A DNA stretch of 64,000 nucleotides. Source: Okapia johnstoni (taxonomy: Eukaryota > Chordata > Mammalia > Artiodactyla > Giraffidae). The stretch is taken from positions 21,426,001 through 21,490,000 of the forward strand of contig CM044314.1 in assembly GCA_024291935.2 (NCBI GenBank). The letters run 5' to 3'. The position numbers were made by a program, and so were the translations under genes. Position 1 is the stretch's first letter; each line of letters opens with the position of its first letter. Under the pieces are notes generated by a model. It had not been told where the DNA came from. It did no database searches and worked only from the letters and a program-made list of their open reading frames with translations. Below, piece by piece: positions 35,180-46,916 of this stretch.

Positions 35180-35860
35180 TGATATCAGTGTATGAGTAAA
35201 CACTCACCTCTGTGATATTATTCCCAGAATAATCACAAGAAAGCATCAGACAAACTCACACTAAGGGACATTCTGACAAATACCTGAGCCATGCTCTTCA
35301 AAACCATTAAAGTCATGAAAACAAAGAAACATGGTCCCTGTCCCAGGCCCCAGGAGGATTTGTACATCTAATCACAACATGGAATCCTGGATTGAATTTC
35401 CGGGTAGAAACAGGATATTAGTGGGGACATGGGTGACATCTGAATGGTCTGGACTTCAGTAAACAACGTACTGAAAGTGCAAATGTTAGTCACTCAATCG
35501 TGTCCAACTCTTTGTGACCCCATGGACTAGAGCCCCCAGGCTCCTCTGTCCATGGGATTTCCCAGGCAAGAATACTGGAGTGGGTAGCCATTCCCTTCTC
35601 CAGGGGATCTTCCAGACTCAGGGATCGAACCCAGGTCTCCGGGATTGCAAGCAGATTCTTTACAGTCTGAACCACCAGGGAAGACCAAACATGTCTTACC
35701 AATGCTAAATTCTTAGTTTTGACAAATGTACCATAGTTACATAAGATTTTGGCATCAGAGAAATGGTGAAGATGAGAGTTCTCTGTACTATTTTTTGACT
35801 CTTTGTAAATATAAATTATCTCAAATTTTAAAAATTTATTGTTTTAAAACAAGAAGTTGG
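35180..35860 (+). mobile_element. Ancient L1 (L1M/L1ME-like) 3' UTR
   Basis: 'actaagggacattctgacaa', 'accattaaagtcatgaaaac', 'acaacatggaatcctggatt', then, past the SINE, 'gagagttctctgtactattt' and 'ttgtaaatataaattatctc'. This is the order of ancient L1 tails. Confidence 0.6.
35481..35686 (-). mobile_element. Bov-tA SINE, antisense
   Basis: 'aaatgttagtcactcaatcg' to 'ctgaaccaccagggaagacc'. Confidence 0.93.
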
Positions 35861-36744
35861 GCCATCAAATGGAGGATGAGAGACTATTGAGGCAATAACA
35901 AGCAAAAAGCCTGATCCATCTGATGTATTTAAGAAATGTTGGTCCCCTTCTTTTCCCATCCGAAGTCCTTCCTCTTGCAGAAGAAGCAGAATAGGCCTCC
36001 TAAGTCAGCTCAAAGTGGTAACCATTAGCTTCATTTTTCCTTAAGAAGGCTTATAACTATCACCAGAGAGCTGTTTGAATAGGATAAATTTTTAGAGACA
36101 GAATTTCAGGCAACAGAGACCAGCCAGGGAGCCACTTTCATTCATCAAAGTGAAAGGCTAGTACCTTTGTGTAGCTACTTAGAATGTGCACTCCATCATT
36201 TTACTCAGCAATTTCATTTCCATTTAGGATTTTATCCTAAGGAAACAATCAGGTATATGTGGAAATATTTAGCTAGGAAGATATCCATTGTTGTGTTGCT
36301 TATAATAATTTTAAAAAGTGGAAAGAAATCAAACATCTGGAAACAAAGAATTATTTAAATAAGCTATGGTACATTTGCAAAAGAAATACTATGTAGTCAT
36401 TTAAAAAGATGTTGGAGTACAATGCAATATTATTCAGTCTTTAAAAGAAGGAAATTTTGCACATGCTACAACATGGATGAACCTGAGGACATTATGTTAA
36501 GTGAAAAAACTAGTCACAAAAGGACAAATACTACATGATTCCACCTATGTGACATCCCTAGAGGAGTCAAATTCATAGAGACAGAAAGCAGGATTCGGGT
36601 TGTCAGGGGCTGGGGTGGTAATGAGGGAGGAAACAGAGGGAAGCAGTGTTTAACAGGGATGGAGTTTCAGTTTGGGAAGATGAAAAACTTGAGATGGATG
36701 GTGGTGATGGCTACACAACAATGTGAATGTACTTAAAGTCACAA

Positions 36745-36939
36745 AAGTGAAAGTCACTCAGTCATGTCCAACCCTTTGAATCCCATGGACTATACAATCC
36801 ATGGAATTCTCCAGGCCAGAATACTGGAGTGGGTAGCCTTTCCATTCTCCAGGGGATCTTCCCAACCCAGGAATCAAACTGGGGTCTTTGCTTTGCAGGA
36901 GGATTCTTTACCAACTGAGCTATCTATCAGGAAATTCCT
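36745..36939 (-). mobile_element. Bov-tA SINE, antisense
   Basis: 'aaagtcactcagtcatgtcc' to 'gctatctatcaggaaattcc'; it contains a shortened middle ('ggactatacaatccatggaa'). Confidence 0.9.
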
Positions 36940-36976
36940 AAAGGCACAGAAAGGTATATTTTAAAATGACTAAAAT

Positions 36977-38143
36977 GAACAAATAGGACCTAATTAAATT
37001 TAAATACTTTTGCACAGTGAAGGAAACTATAAACAAGGTGAAAAGACAACCCTCAGAATGGGAGTAAATAATAGAAAATGAAACAACTGACTAAGGATTA
37101 ATCTCCAAAACATACAAGCAGCTCATTCAGCTCAATACCAGAAAAACAAACACTGGAATCAAAAAGTTTGCAGAGTACAAACAGATATTTCTCCAAAGAA
37201 TACATACAGATGGCTAATAAACACATGAAAAATGCTCAACATTGCTCATTATAGAAATGCACATCAAAACTACAATGAGGTATCACCTCACACCAGTCAG
37301 AATGGCCATCATCAAAAAATCTACAAACTATAAATGCTGGAGAGGGTGTGGAGAAAAGGGAATTTTCTTGCACTGTTGGTGGGAATGCAAATTGATACAG
37401 CCACTATGGAGAACAGTACGGAGATTCCTTAAAAAAACTAGGACCAAAACTACCATGTGACCCAGCAATCCCACTACTGGTCATTTACCCTGAGAAAACC
37501 GTAACTGAAAAAGACACATGTACCCCAGTGATTATTGCAGCACTATTTACAATAGTCAGGATGTGGAAGCAACCTAGATGTGCATTGACAGATGAACAGA
37601 TAAAGAAGCTATTGTACATATATACAATAGAATATTACTCATCCATAAAAAGGAATGCATTTGAGTCAGTTCTAATGAGGTGGATGAACCTAGAGCCTAT
37701 TATACAGAGTGAAGTAAGTCAGGAAAAGAAAGACAAATATCATATATTAACACATATATATGGACTCTAGAAGGATGGTACCGATGAACCTATCTGCAGG
37801 GCAGCAATGGAGATGCAGACATAGAGAAAAGACTTGTGGACACGGTGGAGGAAGGAGAGAGTGGGATGAATTGAGTGACTAGCACTGAAACATATACATT
37901 ACCATATGTAAAATTAGATAGCCAGTGGAAATTTGCTGTATGGTGCAGAGAGCTCAAATCTGGTGCTCTGTGACAACTTGGAGGGTTGGGAGGTGGGAAG
38001 GAAGTTAAGAGGGAGGGGACATATGTATACCTAAGGCTGATGCATGTTGATATATGGCAGAAACCAACAGAATACTGTAAAGCAATTATCCTCCAAGTAA
38101 AAATTAATTTAAAAAAATCAATTAATTTTAAAAAGAAGCTATA
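36977..38143 (+). mobile_element. Ruminant L1, 5'-truncated, with 14-bp target-site duplication
   Basis: A 1167-bp L1 3' end bounded by perfect aaaatgactaaaat at 36963-36976 and 38144-38157. It covers the ORF2 C-terminus, the 3' UTR ('gggacatatgtatacctaag') and an A-rich end. The long clean duplication and low divergence make it the best-preserved L1 insertion here. Confidence 0.95.
37242..37460 (+). pseudogene. L1 ORF2 C-terminal Cys-rich domain
   Basis: This frame encodes the end of L1 ORF2p, including the cysteine-rich motif with Cys-x3-Cys-x7-His-x4-Cys spacing (CWRGCGEKG followed by HCWWEC), a nucleic-acid-binding element needed for retrotransposition in known L1s. The motif residues are intact, but endonuclease and reverse transcriptase are missing through 5' truncation and the frame ends early at 37460. 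Sequence downstream (37528-37770) continues ORF2-type coding in another frame, showing a frameshift. Confidence 0.85.
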
Positions 38144-38739
38144 AAAATGACTAAAATATTGAATTTTATGTATATTTCATGACAATTTTTAAAAAGTATT
38201 GAAGAATATGGAATCACATGGAAACATGCAGCCAAATATTATTCAATGGAAAAACAATTTGCAAAAGAGTACTCAATATATACCATTTTTGCAAAAAAAA
38301 ATACACACATACATGCACACATAGGCACACACACAGAGCACTGAGAAAGTGTTTGGAAAGAAAATGCCACAGTGTCCACAGTTCTGGGTAGTGGGAACAA
38401 AAGTGACTGTGATTTATTCATCTCTATCTTTTACCTTTTCTGAGGCTGAACCATGAGCACTACAGAAACAGTCATGTCCCTGAGAGTAACTTGGGAGGTT
38501 CCATAAGCTATTTTGAACCCCAGAATAGACTTTCATGGGAGTGGTTCATGAGAGTAGGGAATGAAGCAGACAGAACCCCTGAAAAAAGAGCTGTCTCCAG
38601 GGAACCCCAGCAGGACTCGGGCAATGGACCAGCTGTCCTACTCCACACTCAGTCAAATTTGTTACACCCTAGGGCCCGTCATGTGGAGCTTGGATGTGAG
38701 CAGTTGGTGAGATTTACTCATTTTTATTAGCAGTACATG

Positions 38740-39075
38740 TCAAACATTCATTTTTGCCATTTTGTGACTATACCATTATTTACTCCTGTTGAGGGACATC
38801 AAGCTGGTTTTTGACTCTTGACATTTAAAAATTGCTGTGGGACTTCCCTGGCAGTCCAGTGGTTAAGATTTCACCTTCCAGTGCTTAGGAGTACAGGTTT
38901 GATCCCTGGTCAGGCAGCTAAGATCCCACATGCCTCATGGTCAGAAAAACCAAAATATAAAACGGAAGCAACACTGAAACAAATTGAATAAAGACTTTCA
39001 AAAGCTGGTCCACATCAAAAACTATTTAATAAATAAACAAACATTGCTGCTATGACTATCCTGTACCTGTCTCCT
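38740..39075 (-). mobile_element. Old L1 3' UTR antisense, split by a CHR SINE
   Basis: 'agggacatcaagctggtttt' before the SINE and 'ctgctatgactatcctgtac' after it are adjacent blocks of the L1 3' UTR in antisense. Confidence 0.65.
38838..39042 (+). mobile_element. CHR-1-type SINE
   Basis: Starts 'gggacttccctggcagtcca', has 'ctaagatcccacatgcctca' and the tail 'aattgaataaagactttcaa' typical of CHR-1. Flanked by attgctg (38831-38837 and 39043-39049). Confidence 0.87.
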
Positions 39076-39566
39076 GCTTAACCACAAGACACGTTCCTAA
39101 GATACTAGCTCTGTTGTAGGGCTTACAGAGTAGATACTGCTTGCAGATGCTACAGTTTGTTTATAATAAAAATTCCCTGAATTATCACAGATTGAGAAGA
39201 AGGCCAGGTACATTCCAAGCTCCTAAACTCTCCTGCTGTCTGAATTTTCCCTCTTACCTCTTTTCCACGTGCTCTCAGGAGTGGATAGATGCTGTCACAG
39301 GTTCAGTGACTCATAACAACCGAATCTCCATTAGGCTCAGGGACTTGGGGTTTTTTAATCAAAGCTAAAAATTGTATTGGTTTTCTAATAAAATGGGCAT
39401 CTGAGACATCGGTCAGCAGAGGTGAGTGAAGGGGGAAGTGTTATGGAGTGAGTGGTTTCTTTCCACCCTGAAATCATGCCAGGTAGGCTGCCACCAACCC
39501 CATGCTGGGGACCTGGCGATAAGGTGAAGGTCAGCCAAAAGGGAGGGTGGGGGTGTTGTCATAAGG

Positions 39567-39569
<3 letters not shown>
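39076..39569. other. Non-repetitive stretch
   Basis: No gene or repeat recognised. Confidence 0.4.

Positions 39570-39570
<1 letters not shown>

Positions 39571-39610
<40 letters not shown>
39571..39610. repeat. (TG)20 microsatellite
   Basis: Pure TG run of 40 bases with no SINE attached, so a candidate length polymorphism. Confidence 0.98.
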
Positions 39611-39612
<2 letters not shown>

Positions 39613-40822
39613 TCTGCTTGTGTTTACAGCAGGGGACAGCCAAGGTGTCATCTGCTACATTTCTTCTGGATCAAAATTCTTCCTTCTATTTGACTGAATA
39701 AATTTTTCCATCTACCCCTCTGACACTTTCCAGTCCCCCTTTGTGATGGGTGTTCTCCTTTGTAATGGGAGAGGGGTGTTGGTTGATTTCTCACTTTTTT
39801 TTAATGCTTGTAAGTCTCAATTCATTCCAAGTAATTATCAGGAAGGTTTTAATGCTCTGGAGGTAATCGCTTCAGAGGCAGCCTGATCTCCACATCTGTA
39901 TTATTGTCCCTGAGGTGGGGAGTCTGGGCAGGGAAGGGTCACCTCTTCCAGAAAAGTTCTGAGGCACAAGCACCCAAAAGCATTCAAAGGGAAAAGAGAA
40001 GTAAACAAAAAATATGAGCATCCGTATAAATAAAGCTTGTCAGAGAAGCACCCTTGAGTTTACAGAAAGGAAAGCAAGTTTTTTCTTTTTTAAGGAAAAA
40101 ATGCCTTCACGTTAATGTTCTGTGGGCGTGCACATACAGTAGGGAAACGTTCTGGAACTGGTCAGAGACCTCTGAGTTTCTGCACAGCCAGGAGACTCCG
40201 TTTCTGGGCTCGTGGCTCATTCAGCAACCAAGACAGAGCATCACCTCCCTGAGAGGGTCCCTCCCCACGCCAGCCACCCCCACCGCCACTCGCATCGTCC
40301 GGCATCTGGAATCTGACCTTGGAGACTCAGCATAGTTTATTTTAAGACCCAGCCACTCAACAATGCCCACACACTCCTTACTGATAGACAAAGTTCAAAG
40401 GTGGCCTAGAAACGGTTCCCAGAATAGAAGCGTCTCTGCTGCTTCCGGCAGCACTCCCTGTGTGACCGACAAGGGCGGTCCCAGCCCGGCAGTGGGCTCC
40501 CGACTGTGGGCGCCCGGCTGCCTTCACCTGCCCGCGGCTCCCTTCTCCAACGACAGGTGTTTTTCATCCTTTGCCCAGGCAACCAGGGTCTCCAAAACCT
40601 GCACGGACAGTAGAAGAACTGGAGTCTTAGGACAGCCTATTTGTAGCACAAAGACATAAAAATTCTTATGATTTTTAAAAATGTATATAGAAATTCCCCA
40701 AGAGCAATCAAGTTCAAACGTTCATATTCCAAAACCCCTGGCCAACATTCCAGCAGTGTCAAGCTTACAAGTGTGCACAGGCTCTAATGATTACTGTTGA
40801 AAGGTTCATTTTGTCCCCTCCC
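39611..40822. other. Non-repetitive, with local CpG enrichment
   Basis: 40255-40310 and 40425-40560 have clearly more CpG than the rest of the window. Frames 40054-40335 and 40363-40659 (93 and 98 codons) have no recognised domain. There is no TATA, splice or start context I can defend. Confidence 0.45.
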
Positions 40823-40935
40823 AGCATTCTTGCCTGGAGAATCCCAGGGACGGAGGAGCCTGGTGGGCTGCCGTCTGTGGGGTCGCACAGAGTCGACCAC
40901 GACTGATGCGACTTAGCAGCAGCAGCAGCAGCAGC
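40823..40935 (+). mobile_element. Bov-A SINE 3' part with (AGC)n tail
   Basis: 'cagcattcttgcctggagaa', 'gggctgccgtctgtggggtc' and 'gatgcgacttagcagcagca' with six AGC units, as in Bov-A2-type elements; 5'-truncated. Confidence 0.9.
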
Positions 40936-42605
40936 CAAAAGTCACTAAACGCTTATAACACTTCAAAACTTGAAATACCAGCCTAAAAAGCTGTTACTTC
41001 TTTTAGGACTTATCTAATCTGTTTTTATAATATTTCAAAGAGAAGATCCAGGCTTGATTTCACAGACATGTAGACTTGAATGGAAAACGACTTGTCCAAA
41101 TTAGTACCTGCTCCTTAAGCGGGTCTGCTGTGTAAAGCTATTTATTCGGCTGGCTTGCCCATTCTGAAGACGCCCCTTGCGGCCACCAGCTGGAAGGCGA
41201 AAGTCTGCACCTTGTCATCCATCATCCACTGCGTGTCATCAGCACCCTATGGCACCGTTTCCATGCTCCGCCCACCACCCTGGAGGCCCTGCGGTCTCAT
41301 TTCCTGCACCACTGACCCCCACCACTTTCCCTATAGAGTGGAGTTTATCCCCACCCTCAACCCAGGTCAGAGATCTGTTTGAAACTTCGAAGACAGCCCA
41401 GTCAGACAAAGGCACTTGTTCATACAAGCATTCTGCTTGCCTGTGCTACAACTGCCAGTGACATCTTCCCAGCCAATCACAGCAACTGCTGCTTCTCCTT
41501 TGTCAGTCAGTTACCTTTACTCAGGTTCTTCCAGAGGCTCCTGCTCCTGATAAAGTCCTCAAGCACCCTGCACGCTCCTGACCCTTCCTGCAGAGCTGGG
41601 CTGGCTCTCCATTACAGTCACCACTCTCTGCACAATTGTAATCACCTGGGACTTGTTTGGAGCTTGTTTATCCTATTGCATTATTTGTGTCTTTCACAAT
41701 AACACATTTATGAAATATTCTTATACAAACACATCACAGACAGAGACTAACAAGACAAAAACTTTTAAAATTTCCCACTGAAATGCACTCACTGCCATTA
41801 TCAGTTTAAAAGGATCAAAAGTTTCATGAATGTAAAGCTTGCAAAAATGCATGCTCCTCTATTTGCCTGCAAGAATGTATCCATCAGTGAGATAAGTCCA
41901 GTTTAAGACTTAGAGAATTCAGTGATGGAGCTCTTTGATCACTTTTATTTTTATTCCCATTGTTTATAAGAATAAAGAGAAAAATGGAGGGTGGTTAAAA
42001 AAAAGAGAGCCAAAGCAAAAAGGAAATCATGGTTCACTAAAGGTCAAAACCCTGAATTTGAACTCTTCAGAGAACCATCAGTCACAGAGAAGTGTTTTTT
42101 TGTGAGGTAAACACCATGGGGAAAAGGAATGAGTCATACTGGTTAAGGGTGGCAAACATGACATGAAATAGCTGTAGATATTGAAAAATTAATTTCTCTT
42201 AAATGAAGGATTATCCTCCTAGCTAGTAGTCTTCAGCTGATTGGGAAAGTCAAAGCAGAAACCAGCAAAATTCTGTGGGTTTTCCATTGCTAGACTTGCC
42301 TACTGTTCTCAGTGGTGTTCTCTGGGGTTTTGGTAAATGCAGAGTGGCTTTTGACCTGCTTTTGTGTTACAAATAGAAATGTATATTTAGGAGCCGGTGC
42401 AAAGGAAAACCCCAGTGTGATTTCCTCTCACAGACACCCTTGGGTAGTCACTGCCACATTCTGTCACCCATGCGTGTATGTGTGTGCGCATGAGTGTGTC
42501 CCTGAGCAGATGCACATGCGTCTAACTCAGCTTAACAGTGGTTGCCCCCTGGCTCTTGTCTATGTAGTCTGACAAAGTGCATTGCTCTCACAGTGTCACT
42601 AGTGT
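40936..42605. other. Non-repetitive stretch
   Basis: About 1.7 kb. Mild CpG content continues to about 41340. Frames 41155-41702 overlap in three phases and show no domain. Confidence 0.42.
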
Positions 42606-42731
42606 GATTTTTTTGGGGTGGGGGGGCACACTACATGGCCTGTAGAACCTTAGTTCCCAGACCAGGGACTGAACCCAGGCCATGGCAGTGAAAGCATTGA
42701 GTCCCAACTACTGGACCACCAGGGAATTCCC
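42606..42731 (-). mobile_element. CHR-type SINE, antisense, short
   Basis: 'ccttagttcccagaccaggg', 'gcattgagtcccaactactg' and 'gaccaccagggaattccc' reverse-complement to a CHR SINE head. Confidence 0.8.
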
Positions 42732-42734
42732 TGT

Positions 42735-43140
42735 CTGATGTTTAATTTTAACTATCAACTTGGCTAGGCCATGGCTTATAGATGTTTGGCCCAATGTCTG
42801 CTGTGAAGGTAGTTTTAGATGTAATTAACATTTAGATCAGTAGACTTTGAGAAAAGCGGATAAGTCTCCATAAGGTGGTTAGGCCTCATCCAATCAGTCA
42901 AAAACCTTAAGAGAAAAAAACCTTGAGATCCCCAAGAAAAAGGGGATTCTGACTCTACATCGACTCTGGACTCAAGCTAAAATATCAGCTCTTCTCTGGG
43001 TTTCCAGCCTGCTAACTTGCCCTATAGAGTGGGACTTGAAAGCCTCCACAAATCACATTAGTCAATTCTTTAAAATAAGTCCCTTATCTGTTTGTCTATC
43101 TCTCTTGGTTCTGTTTCTCAGGAGAACCCAGACTAAAGCT
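42735..43140 (+). mobile_element. Ancient mammalian interspersed repeat, family not assigned
   Basis: 'taactatcaacttggctagg', 'ggcctcatccaatcagtcaa', 'gcctccacaaatcacattag' and 'ggttctgtttctcaggagaa' recur in this order in mammalian genomes. I recognise the order but cannot name the family. Confidence 0.6.
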
Positions 43141-43554
43141 CCAGATAATGAGCTCATGGCACCTTTCTTGTGGGTGGAATCCAAGCAATGCCACCATCAG
43201 TGATATTCTTGTGAACATCATGGTGTATCTTCTCGACCCCAGACCCATGCAGTGAGACACAGTCCTTGCTCTCCAGGAGCCCCCAGGCAGAGAAGGAACT
43301 ATCAAACAGAGACACTGGGAAGCTGAGAGGAGGCAGACAAAACCCATTGTTCAATGAGGTGGTCAGAGAATGTTTCTGGTGAGAGAAAACCAGCTTGGAA
43401 AGAGATTGCTAGAGAGATGAAATGCCTTGTGGTTCTTTTGGAAAAATGGGTGTCCGAATGATGGTGGAAAGGGCCGCCAGTCGTGGTGCTTGGGAGCATG
43501 GGCTGAATTCTGCCTCAGCTGACCTGCCCTGGTGTGAGCTTATTATTTCTGCAT
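43141..43554. other. Non-repetitive stretch
   Basis: No gene or repeat recognised. Confidence 0.4.
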
Positions 43555-43720
43555 TGCTGGGGTTCCTCTCATCAGAAGCCCCTGCAGGACTTTAAAATGC
43601 AGAGTTCTGGGCCCTACCCCAGAGTTTCTTGGTGGGTCTGAAAGAGACATAATAATTGCATTTCTCAGGTGATGTTGATGCTAATGGCCCTTGGGCTACA
43701 CTTTGAGAATTCATCTTACT
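43555..43720 (+). mobile_element. MER20 (hAT-Charlie) DNA transposon
   Basis: 'aggactttaaaatgcagagt', 'cagagtttcttggtgggtct', 'tttctcaggtgatgttgatg' and 'gggctacactttgagaattc' follow MER20 order nearly end to end. Confidence 0.75.
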
Positions 43721-43856
43721 GAGATAAGAAGTAAGGATCCCTCACTCCTAGATTGAGGGTTGGGTGAACCATCGCATATGCCGATCTATAGGATCATTTA
43801 ACCATCAACTTTGTCCAGATGAAAAGAAAATCACTCAAGGAAAGATGAGGTACTTT

Positions 43857-44175
43857 TAAAACACTTTTTATTTTATATTGAGGTATAGCCAATTAGGTGG
43901 CTCAGTTGGTAAAGAATCTGCCTGCAATGCAGGGGACGCAGCCTTGGTCCCTGAGTCAAAAAGATCCCCTGGAGAAGAAATAACAACCCACTCCAGTATT
44001 CTTGCCTGGAAAATCCCATGGACAGAAGAGCCTGGCAGGCTCCTCTCCATGGGGTCACAAGAGTCCGACACAATTTAGTGACTAAACCACCATTGCGAAT
44101 TGAAAATGTTGTGATAGTTTCAGCAAAGAGACTCAGCCACACATACACATGTATCCATTCTCCCCCAGCGAGGTG
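43857..44175 (-). mobile_element. L1 3' tail, antisense, split by Bov-tA
   Basis: 'actttttattttatattgag' before, and 'aatgttgtgatagtttcagc' with 'acacatgtatccattctccc' after, the SINE. Confidence 0.8.
43889..44098 (+). mobile_element. Bov-tA SINE
   Basis: 'aattaggtggctcagttggt' to 'gtccgacacaatttagtgac'; near full length. Confidence 0.92.
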
Positions 44176-44774
44176 CTTTAGTGCCAACCTTTCACTGGAG
44201 GAGCAGGAGGTCACAGGTGAGCCCCTCCTCCCCCAGCTTCTTCACAACCTCACCCACCCAGCTTCCTGGTTTACTCAGGAAAGGAATCTGGGTCGGAAAG
44301 TGGACTCAAACTCAATTTCTGCCCTTCTCTCAGGACGATTTTCAATTTTTTCAATCCAACAGTCCCTGGAAAATTCTCTTCCTAAAGGTGTGGCCAGCAG
44401 GATGCTGAGGAATGAAGGATGAATGGTTTTTATCTCAGTCACGACCACCTTTCTGTTACCTTGTAACTGGATCTGGCTTTTTCTGGAAGCTGGTGCAGTG
44501 GGGAGATGGCATGTTGAGAGACCTGCCCTGTTCAGTCTGTCTCAGTGTCAACATAAGGGTCCCTCTGCCTCTGGCTGCCTTGATCGGCCCTCTGTTAAGA
44601 CCTCATGTTCTCCCAGACCAGCATGGTGGTGGGCTATCCGTCAACCAGCTTGTCTTCCCTCCAGCTTGTGGGTGAATTCCCGCAATTAAACACCATTTCC
44701 CTGTTTCCACAGAAGAATGCAAGATGCCCTTGCTTCTCAGAGCAGAATGTTTTTTGTTGACTACTTGGGGACAG
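44176..44774. other. Non-repetitive stretch
   Basis: Frames of 75-88 codons overlap at 44181-44689; no motif. Confidence 0.4.
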
Positions 44775-45505
44775 TTATTTAAAATTAAAATGGGTACATG
44801 TATACGGTGGATTGGGCTTTCCCAGTGGCTCAATGGTAAAGAATCTGCCTGCAATGCAGGAGATGCAGATGAGGGTTCCATCACTGCGTTGGGAAGATCC
44901 CCTGGAGGAGGGCAGGGCAATCCACTCCAGTATTCTTGCTTGGAAAATCCCATGGACAGAGGAGCCTGGAGGGTTACGGTCCATAGAGTTGCAAAGAGTC
45001 AGACACGATTGAAGCAACTAAGCACTCACAAAAATACAATGGATTATTACTCAGTCCATTTAAAAGAATGAAATAATGCCATTTGTAGCAACATGGCTGG
45101 AGAGATTGTCATACTGAGTGAAATAAGTCAAGCAGAGGAGAAATATAGTGTGACATTGCTTATATAGAGAAACTAAAGACAAATTATATAAATGAACTTA
45201 TTTACAAAACAGAAATAGATTCACAGACTTAGAGAACAAACTTACGTTTGCCAGAGGATAGTTAGGGAGTTTGGGATGGACATGTACACACTACTCTATT
45301 TAAAATGGTTAACCAACAAAGACCTACTGTGCAGAGTAGGGAACTTTGTTCAATGTTATGTGGCAGGCTGGAGGGGAGGGGATTTTGGGGGAGAATGGAT
45401 ATATGTATATGTATGGCTGAGTCCCTTTGCTGTCCACCTGAAACGCACAACATTGTTAATAGGCTATACTCCAATATAAAATAAAACATTTTAAAAATAA
45501 ATAAA
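44775..45505 (+). mobile_element. L1 3' end, split by Bov-tA
   Basis: 'gtagcaacatggctggagag', 'ggaactttgttcaatgttat', 'tgctgtccacctgaaacgca' and 'tatactccaatataaaataa' with an A-rich end. Confidence 0.87.
44813..45030 (+). mobile_element. Bov-tA SINE
   Basis: 'tgggctttcccagtggctca' to 'gattgaagcaactaagcact'. Flanks atacggtggatt and atacaatggatt form a 12-bp duplication with two differences. Confidence 0.93.
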
Positions 45506-46087
45506 ATGAAACTGAAAATCTGCTTCCTGAGGCCATCAAATCCAAATTTTGGGAAAAGCCTCATCACCTGCATTTAAGAGAAACTCTGGTCCCTTAGGCA
45601 AGCTGAAGTTTAAGTGATTGCCTTGTCTTTAGGGACCGGACAGGCTTCATAGCAGGGAGGCATCCTCTCTGCCTTGCCAACCGCTCTGTACCAGGCTGTC
45701 TTCACATTCACTGCTACTCCAAGAGTGGGTTTCTTAGACCATCACAGAGAAGGTGGGGAGTGGGGAGGCAGAAAAGCTCCCAGGCAGTCTCAATCAGAGA
45801 CCAAGCAGAGGGGCCACTAAGAAGAGCCAGCCCCCCAGGCAGCTGGGACAGAGGCATGCTCGCCCATGTGATGCTATAGCCTTAGCCTCACGGGGGTCAG
45901 AAGTGATCCTCCTCCCATAGAACACATGGTCCTGCAGGGCACTGATAATTTTCTCCACTGTGATGTGCCTGCCTCATCCTCCAGAATGAATTTGAGAACT
46001 GAGGGAACAGAGTTTTCTACAGACTTCTCACCTGTGTGTTTGTACGAGCCTTCCGTGAACACCGACAGACCCCTTGGTAGTGGTGGT
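45506..46087. other. Non-repetitive stretch
   Basis: No gene or repeat recognised. Confidence 0.4.
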
Positions 46088-46275
46088 GGTTTAGTTCTAG
46101 ATCATGTCCGACTCCTGCTCTCCAGGTTCCTCTGTCCATGGAATTCTCCAGGCAAGAATACTGGAGCGGGTTGCTATTTCCTTCTCCAGGGGATCTTCCT
46201 GACCCAGGGATCGAACCCTGGTCTCCTGCATTGCAGGCAGATTCTTTACAGACTGAGCTACAAGGGAGACTCTGG
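46088..46275 (-). mobile_element. Bov-tA SINE, antisense
   Basis: 'tggtttagttctagatcatg' to 'actgagctacaagggagact'. A short TGG run precedes it. Confidence 0.92.
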
Positions 46276-46914
46276 GGAGGCCTGATAAACAAGGAGTGCC
46301 ACCCTGTATGCGAGAACACTTAACTGCCCCCGGGGATTCCAGAGTGGGCTGGATCCTGGGACTCTGAGCTGGTTTGGGAGCTAGAGCAGGAGGCTCTGTA
46401 GCGCGTTTTGATGCAGAACCTCTCTGGGCCTGTCCAGGGGCTCTCCTGGAAGGCAGCCTAAACCCACCAAGTCCCACACAGTATTTCCCTCCACAAGTGC
46501 CTGGCATATCCCAGCCCAGTCCTCAGTGGAAAGCTCACTAGTGTGACTTCAAGGTGGCCCAAAATTCTGCAGCCAAGGAAAGGCCAAGCCTGGGACTCCC
46601 AAAACTGGTTGCAGAGGTGGGAGAGGAGGGAATGGGGCTGCTTTAGGATTGGCATCAGGCAGCTCAGCTCAGCTCAGCTCTCCCCTACTCGACTCTTCCA
46701 AGGGACCCCCACAAATTCACAGCACTGTGCCCCCTGGGTCAGCGTGCAGCCAGCAGGCAGGAGGCTATCCTGCAGAGCACAGAGCTGCCCCATCAGTGAG
46801 GTGGGCTTTTGGACCACCCCCACGATGGCCCTGACAGCACTATCACAGGAGCACCTGTATATTTAAGGATGTTCTAAAATCAGGATGCCACTTTGAAACT
46901 CCAGAAACTCTGTG
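46276..46914. other. Non-repetitive GC-moderate stretch with short tandem repeat
   Basis: Includes (CAGCT)4 at about 46661-46682. Frames on both strands lack motifs. Confidence 0.45.
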
Positions 46915-46916
46915 TC

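Larger units (their letters stand above)
36409..38176 (+). mobile_element. Middle-age L1 3' end, split by SINE and young L1
   Basis: 'tacaatgcaatattattcag', 'caacatggatgaacctgagg', 'ggatggtggtgatggctaca', 'caatgtgaatgtacttaaag', then, after the two later insertions, 'attgaattttatgtatattt'. Confidence 0.7.
36150..38440 (+). mobile_element. Outer old L1 3' end, split by a second L1
   Basis: First half 36150-36408 ('ggattttatcctaaggaaac', 'ctatggtacatttgcaaaag') and second half about 38177-38440 ('gaagaatatggaatcacatg', 'gttctgggtagtgggaacaa'). Together they form one L1M tail. 'taaaaagatgttg' and 'taaaaagtattg' at the split suggest a decayed target-site duplication. Confidence 0.65.

Noticed and set aside
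39452..39697. Frame with a long Cys-Val run
   Set aside because: Translation of the (TG)20 microsatellite.
44724..45071. 115-codon frame resembling a conserved protein
   Set aside because: The conserved look (NLPAMQE, SLGWEDPLE and similar) is the passive translation of Bov-tA and recurs at every Bov-tA in the window.
46661..46682. (CAGCT)n as a possible immunoglobulin switch-like region
   Set aside because: Only four units, with no surrounding switch-type repeats.
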